Below are positions 12,653 through 25,395 of a DNA stretch of 64,000 nucleotides, in pieces. Where the stretch lies: NCBI GenBank assembly GCA_964020085.1, contig OZ026598.1, positions 19,405,795 through 19,469,794 of the forward strand. The letters are read 5' to 3'. The number at the start of each line of letters is the position of its first letter. Within the stretch, counting starts at the first letter, position 1. The position numbers were made by a program, and so were the translations under genes. This stretch comes from Micromussa lordhowensis (Eukaryota; Cnidaria; Anthozoa; Scleractinia; Lobophylliidae). Under the pieces are notes generated by a model. That model was not told where the DNA came from and did not search any database. It saw nothing but the letters and a program-made list of their open reading frames with translations.

Positions 12653-15600
12653 CTACATACAAGGTTTGCCTGTGCAGCGTTCAACTTGGTCATTTTGTCC
12701 ATCACAGCCACCTCCGCCGTATTGCGGAGCGGGATCAGTACATGAACGGGATCTCTTTCTGTAGCTTAAACCGCATGTCTTAGTGCATGAAGTCCAGGCC
12801 CCCCAGCTAGTCCAATTACCATCAACTGCAAAAAAGCAACACGGGGCTCGTTAATCTAAATCGTTTAAAGAGAAAACTCACGCGGGTGAAACAACATCCT
12901 TTCTTGAATAAAGCAGTGGTTGTATTGTTGGCGTTTTGCTTAAAATTTACCAGAAATAGAAATGCTTAGGGACAAATTTATTGTCGCACAAAACGAAAGA
13001 GCTATTTAAAAAAAAAAACAGTCTGATTTGGAAAATAATTTATATACTTATCTAAAAGCAATGTCGTTCAGACCATTGTGGTACAGTATTTCGCTTCACC
13101 AGTATAAATTCCTCTTATACTTATTCTGGCATAAGATAATGTGGTAAAAGTAGGCACAACTTTAAATCGGAGCAACAACATATTAAAATACAGCGGTTTT
13201 CAATCGAGTGTCTTAAAATCAGAACCAAAACCAAAGTAATTATTGCCTGATTACTTTGGACAATTTAATTGAAAACCGCTCAGTGTATCCCTGAAAGAGA
13301 TCTAAATAATTGGAGAGAAATGTCATGGAGTTGACGTTATATATTTGGTCATATATGGTATACAGACACAGAGTAAGTGACAAATTATACAGGCCTATCA
13401 CGAATTTTATTTGTGTCGTATATTCGATATTTCCTGCCCATTTCGTGCAATTTTCCTTATCAAGGCAAATATTACGGTGATTTCTTATATATTAATAATA
13501 GAGACTCTACAAAGTAGCTAAACGCTGTATGTACTATATCGGAATAAAGATATCCAATCGCTAACTTACTTGGGCAAGGATAGTAAGCATGACATCGCCG
13601 TTTCTGAAATCCAATTCCCACACAGGGTTTCCCATTGTACGCCGGTTTAGGATTATCGCAGTTACGTGTTCTCTCCCGGGTGCCGTATCCGCATGTTTTA
13701 CTGCAAGCCGTCCAAGCACTCCATGAACCCCACATTCCATCAACTACAAAAGGGAAGTTATATGAATAAACATCAGCAAAGAAATTCAATAACAGCACTC
13801 TGCCTTAATTACCCTTAAAATTGTTGTTTTCTCCCATTAAGAGAGGATGAAAGTTAAGAGAGCTCATCCTCAAAATAGACCTGATTCTCAAGTTTCTGTC
13901 TCTTAAGTCGTTTTTAGATCACTCCCTGCAACAGAAATCCCAGGCTAGCAGGCTTAGAAAAAGCTGTTCCCGTGACACGAATTCTGCTCACGTGGAGAGG
14001 TCAAGCAGTTACACGCATGACTTCAGCCAGGAAAACATTTACGCAACGCGCAAGGTAACAATTGGATGCCATATCTAAAACTAACGTGAAGATGAAGGCC
14101 TATACAGTATATGGGGCATTAACTGTCTTACCCGCCATCTTCTCTCGTTTCAATACACAATTGATTGCTTTGTACTGGGCTTATAAATTAAAAAAACAGA
14201 CAACTAAAACATGATGACGTATTGATTAATAGTCAGTTAATGCAAAAGAGATTTAACGAAATGAATAAATAATAGAGGAAATGTAATGTATAAAAGACAA
14301 ATTGCATACAGCTAGTGCAGTCGATGATTTTAGTACAATGCAGTTGGTTGCAGTCATGCTCGCAGTCTGGGATTAGTAGTATGACAAGTCGTAAGTTGTT
14401 ATTTTCTTACTTGGGCAAGGAACGTTCTCGTTGCAAGTGACTGTCTCGCTGGGGTCCCCTTGACAGTGCTTTCCGCCATACTGAGGTGCTGGAGAATTAC
14501 ACTCACGAGATCTTGACTGTTTTCCTTCTTTACATGTCTTACTGCAGACGCTCCAAGTACTCCATTCCCCATAGTTTCCATCAACTGATAAACACGGAAT
14601 AAAGAGGGTATCAGTAGAACATTACTATCAAGTAACCTTGTTATTAATAAATGTATAACTTATAAGGCATTAAATCAAATTGATTCCATGCTTTCTAGCT
14701 CATTAAATTTGGGTTCAATGTTATTCGCGACTATCAAATAAATTAAGCTGCAAAATAACGATAGTTACAAGTAATAAGATATTTCGTTGTTCACTAGAAC
14801 ATTGCAGATTTCCCTGTTATTATTTTCCTTTATTTTAATTTGAACTAAACAATGCTTTAATAAGTTGATACGAGCCTTACTTTGTATACACTAGTCTGAG
14901 TTTTACCTGGGCACTTATCCTTGTTGCAAAGCCGTCTTTGTCTGAATGCTCCTACACAGCCTTTACCTCCGTGAGCAACTAAGCAATGCTTTAATAAGTT
15001 GACACAAGCCTTACTTTGTATACACTAGTCTGAGTTTTACCTGGGCACTTATCCTTGTTGCAAAGCCGTCTTTGTCTGAATGCTCCCACACAGCCTTTAC
15101 CTCCGTGAGCAGGGGCTGGATTGTTGCATTCACGTGTTCTTGAATGTTCTCCGCCTCCACATGTTTTACTGCACTTACTCCATTCTCCCCACTCTCCCCA
15201 GTTTCCATTCACTAGGGACAATAATCACACCCGGTTTAGCTATTTCGGGCTTCGTCACCGCTAATTTTATATGGCAGACTGGAACCAAGTGGAAACGAGA
15301 CGTCTGATTGGTTCCCAGAGTGTTTCGAATTTTTCAACATGGACTGCTAGGATCGACTACTCCCGTACAAGTTTCAGCGAAATGCTTTTTGAAAGCATTA
15401 CACAGAAGACAACAGCTTGCTACTAGTAGAAAGGTTTTTCCTTCATATTTGGCGGACAGTTTTTTCCTAATACGAGCTTCGCTTTAGTTCAAAAAAATAT
15501 ATCTGGTACTGATGACGATTACTATCATTAACGCACTACTGGTATGGAAGCTAAAACGTTTATTGCTTACTCCAGTAATTCAGCAGACCGCAGTCGAAAT

Positions 15601-18600
15601 AACTGATTTAACTTACTGAGATCGTTTTCTCTAAATGAGTTGCATTATCGGCCAAATATAAAAAAAAGCTCTTAAAGGATTATTTACTTTCTGAGAATGT
15701 GATTCGGCCTGACACCTTGTAGAAGCGTTTAAAAGAGAAAATATATATGATAAAACTTTTGAACAAATCCTAATAAAATTTCAACGTCATAACTATCATA
15801 AAACTTGTATTGTCTTAGTTAACGTTCAAATCCTGTTTATGCCGGTAATGAGATTTACAATAAAACTAAATAACGGAACAGTTCCTTCAGCGACAACTGT
15901 TAAGGCGGGGGTAAACATGAATATGTGTGAAATTTGAAGTGATATAAAAAAGGAAATTGTTAGGATTAAGATGGGTTGGAAACACTACCAGACAGTTGAC
16001 CCCCGCAAAAGACGGCCCAGGTTGCTAGGGGACTGTGTGGTATCCGTCTACTAATTCTTCACTTCAAATTTCAATTTTCCAAACCCATCAAATCTTCAAC
16101 ATTTCATATTTTCCTCAATTTAACCTATCCTTTTAGAAAAAATATCTCTTTCCAAAAATGCTCAAAAATCACCCAAAAATTTACACAAAACCGCCAAACA
16201 GTGGTTAATGAGATAAGCAGAGATTAAAACACAGCTTACCTGGACAAGGAACATTGTCATTGCAGACTCGAGCCTCCTCTCGTTTTCCCACACAAGCTTT
16301 TCCACCGTACTGTGGAGCTGGTGAATTACATTCACGTGTTCTAGATTGCTTCCCTTGTTTGCATGTTTTAGTGCAAGTGCTCCATTCGCTCCACTCTCCC
16401 CAGTTTCCATCAACTGAAATCAAGCTTTTTTTAGCATCTCTTCTTTTTGCAAATGAAAAAGTAAGCCAAATGTATCACACGTACTTTAGTAAGTAACTTC
16501 TGTGAAGCCAACAGCGACATTGTATGCAGTGCTAATTTAATCTTTAACAGAGATCATTATTTAATAAGCCCTTACTGCTTCAAAGATGACCCATTGCGTC
16601 TGTTAATGCGTTCCACATTATACCCAGTACTTTTTATTAATAATTCGAATATGTTTAATTTTCTTTATAGAAAAAATATCGCCAGGCTACTAAAAACTTG
16701 GTCAAAGACTACTTTTTGAATCAATTTGCATAAACTTTTTAATAATTTGTAATACAGTTAACAGTAATAAAATAGATAGCAAAAGTGGCTAACGCAAAAC
16801 ATGTCCATTTTTTTCTTTGTGTTTCTTCGCACTTACGCCAAAGGCACAGCTAACTAAAGTGATTGTTTCTTAAACATCCATGAATGAATTATCAGTTGCA
16901 GATATAAAACAGTAATTTGAATTTCTTGACAATGCTAACAAACCTGGACAAGGAATTTTGTCGTTGCACACTTGACTTTCCTTTGCCTCGCCATCGCATT
17001 TCTTTCCACCGTACTGTGGAGCTGGTGAATTACATTCACGTGTTCTTGATTGTTTTCCTTGTTTGCATGTTTTAGTACAAGTGCTCCACTCACTCCATTC
17101 TCCCCAGTTTCCGTCAACTGAAAGCAATAAAATAAAAATTATCGGAAGCTCTTATTTATACAATATTTTTCTACATGCCAAACCACAGAACGTTATTCAA
17201 GATGCATGACAAACCATGCAAAGTTGAATTCAAACATATCGAAGAAGAAGAAAAAAATATATATTTTGAAAATTACGCCACGGAGAGATTGTAAAACCAA
17301 ACGTACCTGGACAGGGTACATTTTGGTTGCATACTTGATTTTCCTTTGCCTCGCCATCGCATTTCTTTCCACCGTACTGTGGAGCTGGTGAATTACATTC
17401 ACGTGTTCTTGATTGTTTTCCTTGTTTGCATGTTTTAGTACAAGTGCTCCACTCACTCCATTCTCCCCAGTTTCCGTCAACTGAAAGCAATAAAATAAAA
17501 ATTATCGGAAGGTCTTATTTATACAATATTTTTCTACATGCCAAACGACAGAGCATTATTCAAGATGCATGACAAACCATGCAACTCAAACATATCCAAG
17601 AAGAAAATATGTGTATATTTTGAAAATTACGTCATGGAGAGGTTGTAAAATCAAACGCACCTGGACAGGGTACATTTTGGTTGCACACTTGATTTTCCTT
17701 TGCCTCGCCATCACATTTCTTTCCACCGTATTGTGGAGCTGGTGAATTACATTCACGTGTTCTTGATTGTTTTCCTTGTTTGCATGTTTTAGTACAAGTG
17801 CTCCATTCACTCCATTCTCCCCAGTTTCCATCAACTGAAAGCAATAAAATGTTAATTAGTGGAAGCTTCAATTAGGGCCTGTTTACATGGAGGTGGGGGA
17901 CCCCAGGTAGGTGAGGTAACCCGCCTAGCCGTGGTCGAAAAATGGCCAGCGTTTACATGCAAACTTACAACCCCGGGGTCCCGGGGTGACTTTACTTGAC
18001 GTTGTTGCGTGGTCGTTAGGCATGTAAACATTGAAAATGGCGGACGAACGGTGCATTTTGGCGGTCAGTGTTATTTTATTTTTATTTTCTGCTCTCGCTG
18101 CAGCATTTCAATGCTGTGGCGTTTTACTGTCACTTTTGATGATACAAAGCCTCCGCCAGAGGCAGTTAACGGCCATATTATTCTGGTTCAAATTTTTACG
18201 CGCTTTGGCGCGCTTGCAAATGTAACATGAACTCGACCCCGGCTAGGCGGGTTACCCCACCTTGAGTCGTTTACATGGCAAAATGCGACCCCGGCTAGGC
18301 GGGTTACCCTACCTGGCAGACCGGGCAACCCGCCTAGGCGGGTTACCCCACCTATCATGTAAACATGATGAAATAAAAATGAGAGATTATATGGAGAGGC
18401 GGGTTACCCCACCTAGGCGGGTTACCTCACCTACCTGGGGTCCCCCACCTCCATGTAAACAGGCCCTTAGTCAGGTATATTTATCTACATATCAAACAGC
18501 TCGAAAAGTAATCTTAGCTACCCGGCAAACCCATCCGAAGTCGACTTCAAATGCTTTATATCGAAGGAAAAACATGTAACTTGTAAAATTACCTTGTAAA

Positions 18601-21600
18601 GAGGTTATAAAATCAAGCTTACCTGGGCAGGGTACATTCTGGTTACAAACTTGTGTTTCCTTTGCCTCGCCATCACATTTCTTTCCACCGTACTGTGGAG
18701 CTGGTGAATTACATTCACGTGTTCTTGATTGTTTTCCTTGTTTGCATGTTTTAGTACAAGTGCTCCATTCACTCCATTCTCCCCAGTTTCCATCAACTGA
18801 AAGCGATAAAATGTTAATTAGTGGAAGCTTCAATTAGTCAAAAATAACCTTAGCTACCCGACAAACCCATCTGAAGTCGACTTCAAATGCTGTATATCGA
18901 AGGAAAAAGGTGTAGCTTGTAAACATTACCTTGCAAAGAGGTTATAAAATCAAGCTTACCTGGGCAGGGTACGTTCTGGTTACAAATCTGATTTTCCTTT
19001 GCCTCGCCATCGCATTTCTTTCCACCGTACTGTGGAGCTGGTGAATTACATTCACGTGTTCTTGATTGTTTTCCTTGTTTGCAGCTCTTAGTACAAGTGC
19101 TCCACTCGCTCCATTCTCCCCAGTTTCCATCAACTGAGTGCAACAAAATCAGTTAAAATTATCGGAAGCTGTAAGTTCAAGTGTGTTTATCTACACGCCA
19201 AACCAAACGAAAAATAATATTATATACATGAAAAATCTGGAGTTGACTTCAAATATATCGAAGAAGAAAACATGCAGATTTACAAATTGTCTTGTAGAGA
19301 GGTTATAAATTCAAACTTACCTGGGCAGGGTACGTTCTGGTTACAAATTTGACTTTCCTTTGCCTCGCCATCACATTTCTTTCCACCGTACTGTGGAGCT
19401 GGTGAATTACATTCACGTGTTCTTGATTGTTTTCCTTGTTTGCAGCTCTTTGTACAAGTGCTCCATACACTCCATTCTCCCCAGTTACCATCAACTGAAA
19501 TCATACATGCCTTTAGAAACTTTTCATTGCAACATATACCTTAAAAAACGTACAAGGCCAACAAACGAAAACAACGACACAGCTTTCTATATCTCAGCAA
19601 GTGTTGGATTTAGATTAAATACGATGTCAGCTATTCCTGGCCGTTTTCTGCAAATGGTGAAACAGAGAATTAACTCTGAAGTGTAAATTTAATTAAGTGC
19701 TAATTGAACCATGAGTAACCCACTGGGCGTTAGCCCTAGTAAAGGGAATCAGGGAACCACACGAGGTAAAGAAAAAAATATTTTGACCTCGATGGGAATC
19801 GAACCCACGACCTCCGGATTAGATCTACCGTTACTCTGCTGACTGAACTACGAGGTGGGACCATTTGTGTTCATAGTGCTACGCGGCACAACATTCATAT
19901 GTACCCTCGTTTTCTGCAAAGTTTGCGCCAAGCTCTCATAGGCCTCGCGCTAACTAAACTGTCCTTTTCATTTTCAAGCAGTGTTCCAGTAGTTCAGTCG
20001 GAACATTCACAGAAAGCACTTCATTCTTTCCAGTTTTTGCTTTCTTATTTCCTCCTTGTTCTATTGTATTTTTGATCGAAATTCTATTTTCCTCCACGTG
20101 CGTTGGAAGAGTTTTCGCCCGTCGTTCAAAGACAACATTTCAGTAGGGAGAGGGTCCAGTTTTGATTTTCAGACTTCCATAGGCCTAGGGTTAATAAAGA
20201 ATAAAATTATATCCTGTAATGAAATCCCTCCTTCGGGCCCAATTTTTTCTATCCTCGTGGTCTATGGGTTAAAAGTACGCCAGTAACGAACAACAACCTA
20301 AACTTTGGGAAACCAACTATAGAAAAGAATTAGGAATAACAGATACGTGAATCAGTAATAAAATAGACTGAATAGGCCATTTCCTAGTTGCCTTTTACCT
20401 CTGTGCCAAAAAGGTTTTTGTGAAAGGTTTTGCACGAAGACTCGTTAGAAGGATAAGGGAACTCGGTAATGGCCCGTTTGACGGAATTCATAGCTCACCT
20501 GGGCAGGGGACGTTCTGGTTGCATACTTGATTTTCCTTTGCCTCGCCATCACATTTCTTTCCACCGTACTGTGGAGCTGGTGAATTACATTCACGTGTTC
20601 TTGATTGTTTTCCTTGTTTACAACTCTTTGTACATGTGCTCCACTCGCTCCATTCTCCCCAGCTGCCATCAACTGGAACAAAATAACATTTTCACCGATG
20701 TAAGTGAATACAACACTACTCATGTAGACGTAGTTTTTACTTAAATCCATTTGATGCGTTTGAAACAATGAAATAAAATGAAAAATTGTGAGTTAAACCA
20801 AAGAGGTATCCATCATCATTCCTGATGGTAAGGAATCAACGATACACGATTATTTAAGATGCGAGGAAATACAAATGAAGCTTAGAACTTAGAACTTGAA
20901 CTAGAAACTTAGAATTGCGCAACAAATTACTGCTATGAAACAATGAATAAGAAACAGCCAATCTAGCTTACCTGGGCAGGGTACATTCTGGTTACAAACT
21001 TGTGTTTCCTGTGGCTCTCCATCACATTTCTTTCCACCGTAATGAGGAGCTGGTGAATTACATTCACGTGTTCTTGATTGTTTACCTTGTTTACAACTCT
21101 TTGTACATGTGCTCCACTCGCTCCATTCTCCCCAGTTACCATCAACTGAAAGAACAAAACAATATTTTGATTGTAAGCAATGCATTATAAGAGAGATATA
21201 TATGATGTCCCAATTGAAAGTTTGCAACAAATTACGTCAACAATACAACAAAAGAAACAAGCTGCAAATCGCGTCATACCTGGACATGGAACCATTTCGT
21301 TGCAAATCTGACTTTCCTTCTCCTCGCCATCACATTTCTTTCCACCGTGCTGTGGAGCTGGCGAATTACATTCACGTGTTCTTGATTGTTTTCCCTGTTT
21401 ACATGTTTTAGTGCAAGTGCTCCATTCGCTCCATGCGCTCCAGTTTCCATCAACTAAACACGAAACATATTTTATTAACAATCATATAAGCTTGCATATA
21501 TATTTTTTCCGCAGTTACCATCAACCAAACGAAATTACTGGTATGACTAGCGTCAATCCCTGAAACCCAACATTATTTTATGCATTGGAAGCGAAATATA

Positions 21601-24441
21601 TAGTAATACAGCAGGACCTATCTGTCATAAAGAAGATGGAGGGAGTCAGGAACAAAATTGTTTATGATGAGAGGCAACGCATATGACTCATTGTAATCAC
21701 ATAATATATCAAAATAAATTGTGGTTTTGCAATAAATGAACCCGAGGAGATCATTTGTGATTAGCAGCAAATTAAAGAAGCAGCTCAGTATGACAGCACT
21801 AGCTTACCTGGGCAGGGTACATTCTGGTTACAAACTTGTGATTCCTTTGACTCGCCATCACATTTCCTTCCTCCATATTGGGGAGCTGGTGAATTACATT
21901 CACGTGTCCTTGATTGTTTTCCCTGTTTGCATGTTTTAGTGCAAGTGCTCCACTCGCTCCATTCTCCCCAGTTTCCATCAACTAAACACAAAAAGTATTT
22001 TAGAAATATGCATATTGTTCAATGCAGGGCAATATCCCATCTGGGTTACTCTGGCTGAACACAAAAGAAACAATAAAGTTAATCGCCTATTCCGGGACTC
22101 TAAACAACTGTGGTTGGATTGGAACGGGTTGCTGAAAGGATCGACAAATCACTATTGCATAACAAGTGTAGTTTATTTTGTGGACTCTCACTAGTGTGAA
22201 ACATTAATAGAAGAATGTGTTTTGCCACCAAGTTAAGCAAATGATGCATGAACAAACAAACAAACAAGCAAAACATGTAACCTGGGCATGGAATGTCCTT
22301 GTTGCAAACTTGATCTTGACTAGAATTCCCTTCACACAACCTTCCACCATATTGCGGAGCCGGTGAGTCGCATTTACGAGTTCGTGATTGCGTTCCTTGC
22401 TTACATGTCTTACTGCATGTGTTCCACGGACTCCATTCTCCCCAATTTCCATCGACTGTAGCAAAAACAACAAAACATCAAATTTTATACAACTTTTAAG
22501 ACGCTACATGGTGCAGTAAAGTCTTCATACGGGCCATGTGTCCATCAGACTGGGACTTATCTCGATTTCAGTAGCATGAAGCGACCAGGAGTATTTCTAC
22601 TCCCACTGGATGGGATGCTAGTCCATCGCAAGGGCTACCCCTAGCATTACATTCGCCGGTAGCTATTTATACACCTGGGTGTAGAGGAGAGACACTGTGA
22701 GAGTAACCGTCTTGCCCAAGAACACAACACCATGTCCCCGGCAAGGGTTCTTCCCGGACCACTCGATCCAGACTGGAGCGCACTAACTTAGAGGCTACTG
22801 TGCCTCCCACAAGACCCTGCGTATTCATGGATAAAAATTCATTATTATGTTTGTTTTTTTGTAGCGGATTTCAGGGATATGTTTTTGTCAACCAAGACTC
22901 ATAGAAAATAAAACTGAAATGAACTATTTTTAGTCATTTGGTTTTTAAATGTTGCTGTTAAACTCTCGCATTGAACCGCCTGTGCAAGACACCTGTCCTT
23001 AGAGTCTCGACTTGCTTGTGCTATGTGCAGATTCGCAAATGGTATTGGTTGTTTACCTGGACAAGGAACTTTCTCGTTGCAAATACGCTCTTCCTTTGGT
23101 TTTCCAACACATGGTTTCCCACCATACTGAGTGGATGGAGCGTCACATTTTCGTGTTCTTGATTGTTTTCCTTGTTTACACGTCTTAGTACAAGCGCTCC
23201 ATTCACTCCATTTACCCCAGCTTCCATCAACTGATAAAATGAAGCGAGTAAAGGTTTATTACATGAAAAACAGACTTTTCTTAACGGCAGTGAAAAAGCA
23301 ATTATTTCTTTAAAGAAATAAAGTTTTAAACAAAATGTGTGCTGCTCTGTCGATTAGACTAGTACTGTACGACCAACAGCCAATGTCTTAATTTATGTTA
23401 ATGTGTTCAAGTTTAATACAATCATTGCCGTACACTGTATATCTACCGTTTTCTCTAAAGTTGCATTATCGGCTAAATATAAAAAAAAAAGCTGTTAAAG
23501 GATTATTTACTTTTGGAGAATGTAATTCGACCCGCCATCTTGTAGGAACATTTAAAAAGCAAAAAATATATATGATAAAAATTTTGAACAAATTCTAATA
23601 ATATTTTAACGTCATAACTATCATAAAACTTGTATTGTCTTAGTTAACGTTCAAATCCTGTTTGTGCCGGTAATGAGATTTACAAAAAAAATAAATAACG
23701 GAGCATTTCCTTTAGCGACAACTGCTATGATATAAACTAAAGCACAACTTACCTGGACAAGGAACATTGTCATTGCAGACTCGAGTCTCCTCTCGTTTTC
23801 CCACACAAGCTTTTCCACCGTACTGTGGAGCTGGTGAATTACATTCACGTGTTCTTGATTGCTTCCCCTGTTTGCATGTCTTTGTGCATGTACTCCATTC
23901 GCTCCACTCTCCCCAATTTCCATCAACTAGATAGAAGAGATTTATAAAGTCACTGTAACATCAATTTCAAAAAAGTGTCAGGTGCTGAAAAATAATAGCA
24001 CTGATTACTATGTCATGTCCTTTTATGAGGTACATTTAGTACCATTTAGTACCATTTTAGCTATGTTAGCCTGGTTTTCACAACGACATAAGCAGAATCA
24101 TCTACATAACGGCAGAGAGAGTATCCACAGCACAAGCATAACCACGTAGGCATGCACACAATGGATAATTGGGTTATTTTCGGTTCCATACCCCCTCGAT
24201 GTACAATAAACAAGATGGCGGATTTTCGCTCATGCTTATACTTCCAGCAGCGCGTTCTCGCTTGCCATGATCATAAACACAAGCACAACAAACTTACGTT
24301 GTGCTTGTGCTTATGATTTTGCTTGTGTCGATCGCTACTGTGTGTTTGGTGTTATATCTTGTGCTGTAGGCGTCCTCACTTAGGTCATTCTTACGCTTGT
24401 GCTGTGCCTGTGCTTGTGTCGTAGTAAAAACCAGGTTTTCC

Positions 24442-24476
<35 letters not shown>

Positions 24477-25356
24477 AACCTTCATTTAAGTGTCTGGCCG
24501 GGGGTATTTAGCATTGCTGCTTATGACTGTGAAATTAAAATAAGTAAATGTATGTAGATTTATTGTACCTTCGCAAATGCTGCAGGTCTTCTGGCACTTA
24601 AAGTACTTGAACGAGGGATAGTGGCAATAGCCTTTCTTTTTGTAATACTGACATTTCTCTGCACCAAACTGATCGTTCTCTGGCCCTGGAAGAAAACCAA
24701 AACATCAATCTTATGGCCGGAAATTTTTACGGGTACAAGATTGTTTTTAAAAGACCTGACAACCAGTTCCCAAGAGTATTTGCAAAATAAAGCAACGCTA
24801 TTGTTTTATTTTTGTGTTTAACTGATTGTTTCAAGGAAACAGTTTGTGTGTATAATCAGGATTTTCCTTGGGCTTTGCATATGAAGATCGCTGAATAATA
24901 ACAAAATACATGCATACGACCACAACACGGCTCGGAGAATTTCGTTAATAGTATTTACAAGAGATATTTCTTCACCTTCACACCCTGAGCATGTTTTACG
25001 ACATACTTTCATGTGTTGATAACACTTTCCTTCTTTCTTTATCTTGAAGCACGAGTCGCATTTGTAAATGTCCAAGCAACCTGGAGGAAAAAGCACGCAC
25101 ATACGTATGAATAATAAACAATAATTATTCAACGAGCGCGCGTTGGATATGAGATGACAGATAGCTAACGAGGCTATAATCATCTCATATCCAACAAGCA
25201 CGAGTGGAATAATTGTTTTATTAAAAATGCCCCCAAAATATAGTAAACTAGACTAAAATAAAAGTAAAAACGCCCACCAAAAAATCACACGTACACTCAC
25301 CATATTTGTAGAGCATAGTATGATGGCTCATAACGCATGATGGCTAAGCCAATAAC

Positions 25357-25395
<39 letters not shown>

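Larger units (their letters stand above)
12653..15211 (-). other. gene A TSP1 exons T15-T18, diverged C-terminal set
   Basis: T15 (171 nt) has CSKTCGGG and resembles the gene B type. T16 has Tyr in place of the first Trp. T16 and T17 end in A rather than G before the donor, so the glycine usual at the repeat junction becomes isoleucine. T18 keeps six cysteines, but its CTKTCGLS lacks the glycine of the O-fucosylation consensus; it ends with CM and a TAG stop. Confidence 0.85.
16240..23926 (-). other. gene A TSP1 exons T1-T14, homogeneous tandem array
   Basis: All fourteen exons are 174 nt, each coding one 58-residue TSP1 repeat with six cysteines. T4-T13 are close to identical, sharing [18 protein letters not shown]11 and T12 encode the same protein sequence. 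Flanking introns are also duplicated (T12/T13 with a period of 363 bp; T10/T11). T2 and T3 are more diverged; T1 and T14 form a separate pair. Tandem unequal exchange is the likely origin. Confidence 0.9.

Noticed and set aside
18009..18579. Open frames inside the T10-T11 intron
   Set aside because: They lie within the Harbinger-like MITE and recur, inverted, at 49279-49694 without any conserved domain.
19785..19859. A functional tRNA gene
   Set aside because: Acceptor and T arms pair, but the anticodon stem does not form convincingly and the element is embedded in repeat-like intronic sequence. A tRNA-derived SINE is more likely.
15080..21411. Plus-strand open frames opposite the gene A TSP1 exons
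   Set aside because: They are antisense shadows of conserved coding sequence and repeat the same meaningless peptide at every exon.
12653..23926. Regularly spaced repeats that superficially resemble a CRISPR or satellite array
   Set aside because: Each unit translates to a six-cysteine TSP1 domain with splice sites in phase 1; spacing varies with intron length. They are exons.
13472..23926. Second-frame minus-strand products such as those containing [18 protein letters not shown]
   Set aside because: They are +1 frame shadows of the TSP1 exons without cysteine or tryptophan patterns.
24569..25080. ShK modules as a venom potassium-channel toxin gene
   Set aside because: They are embedded in a large multidomain secreted protein and have irregular cysteines. 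This is typical of structural or regulatory ShK domains, not of a short toxin precursor.
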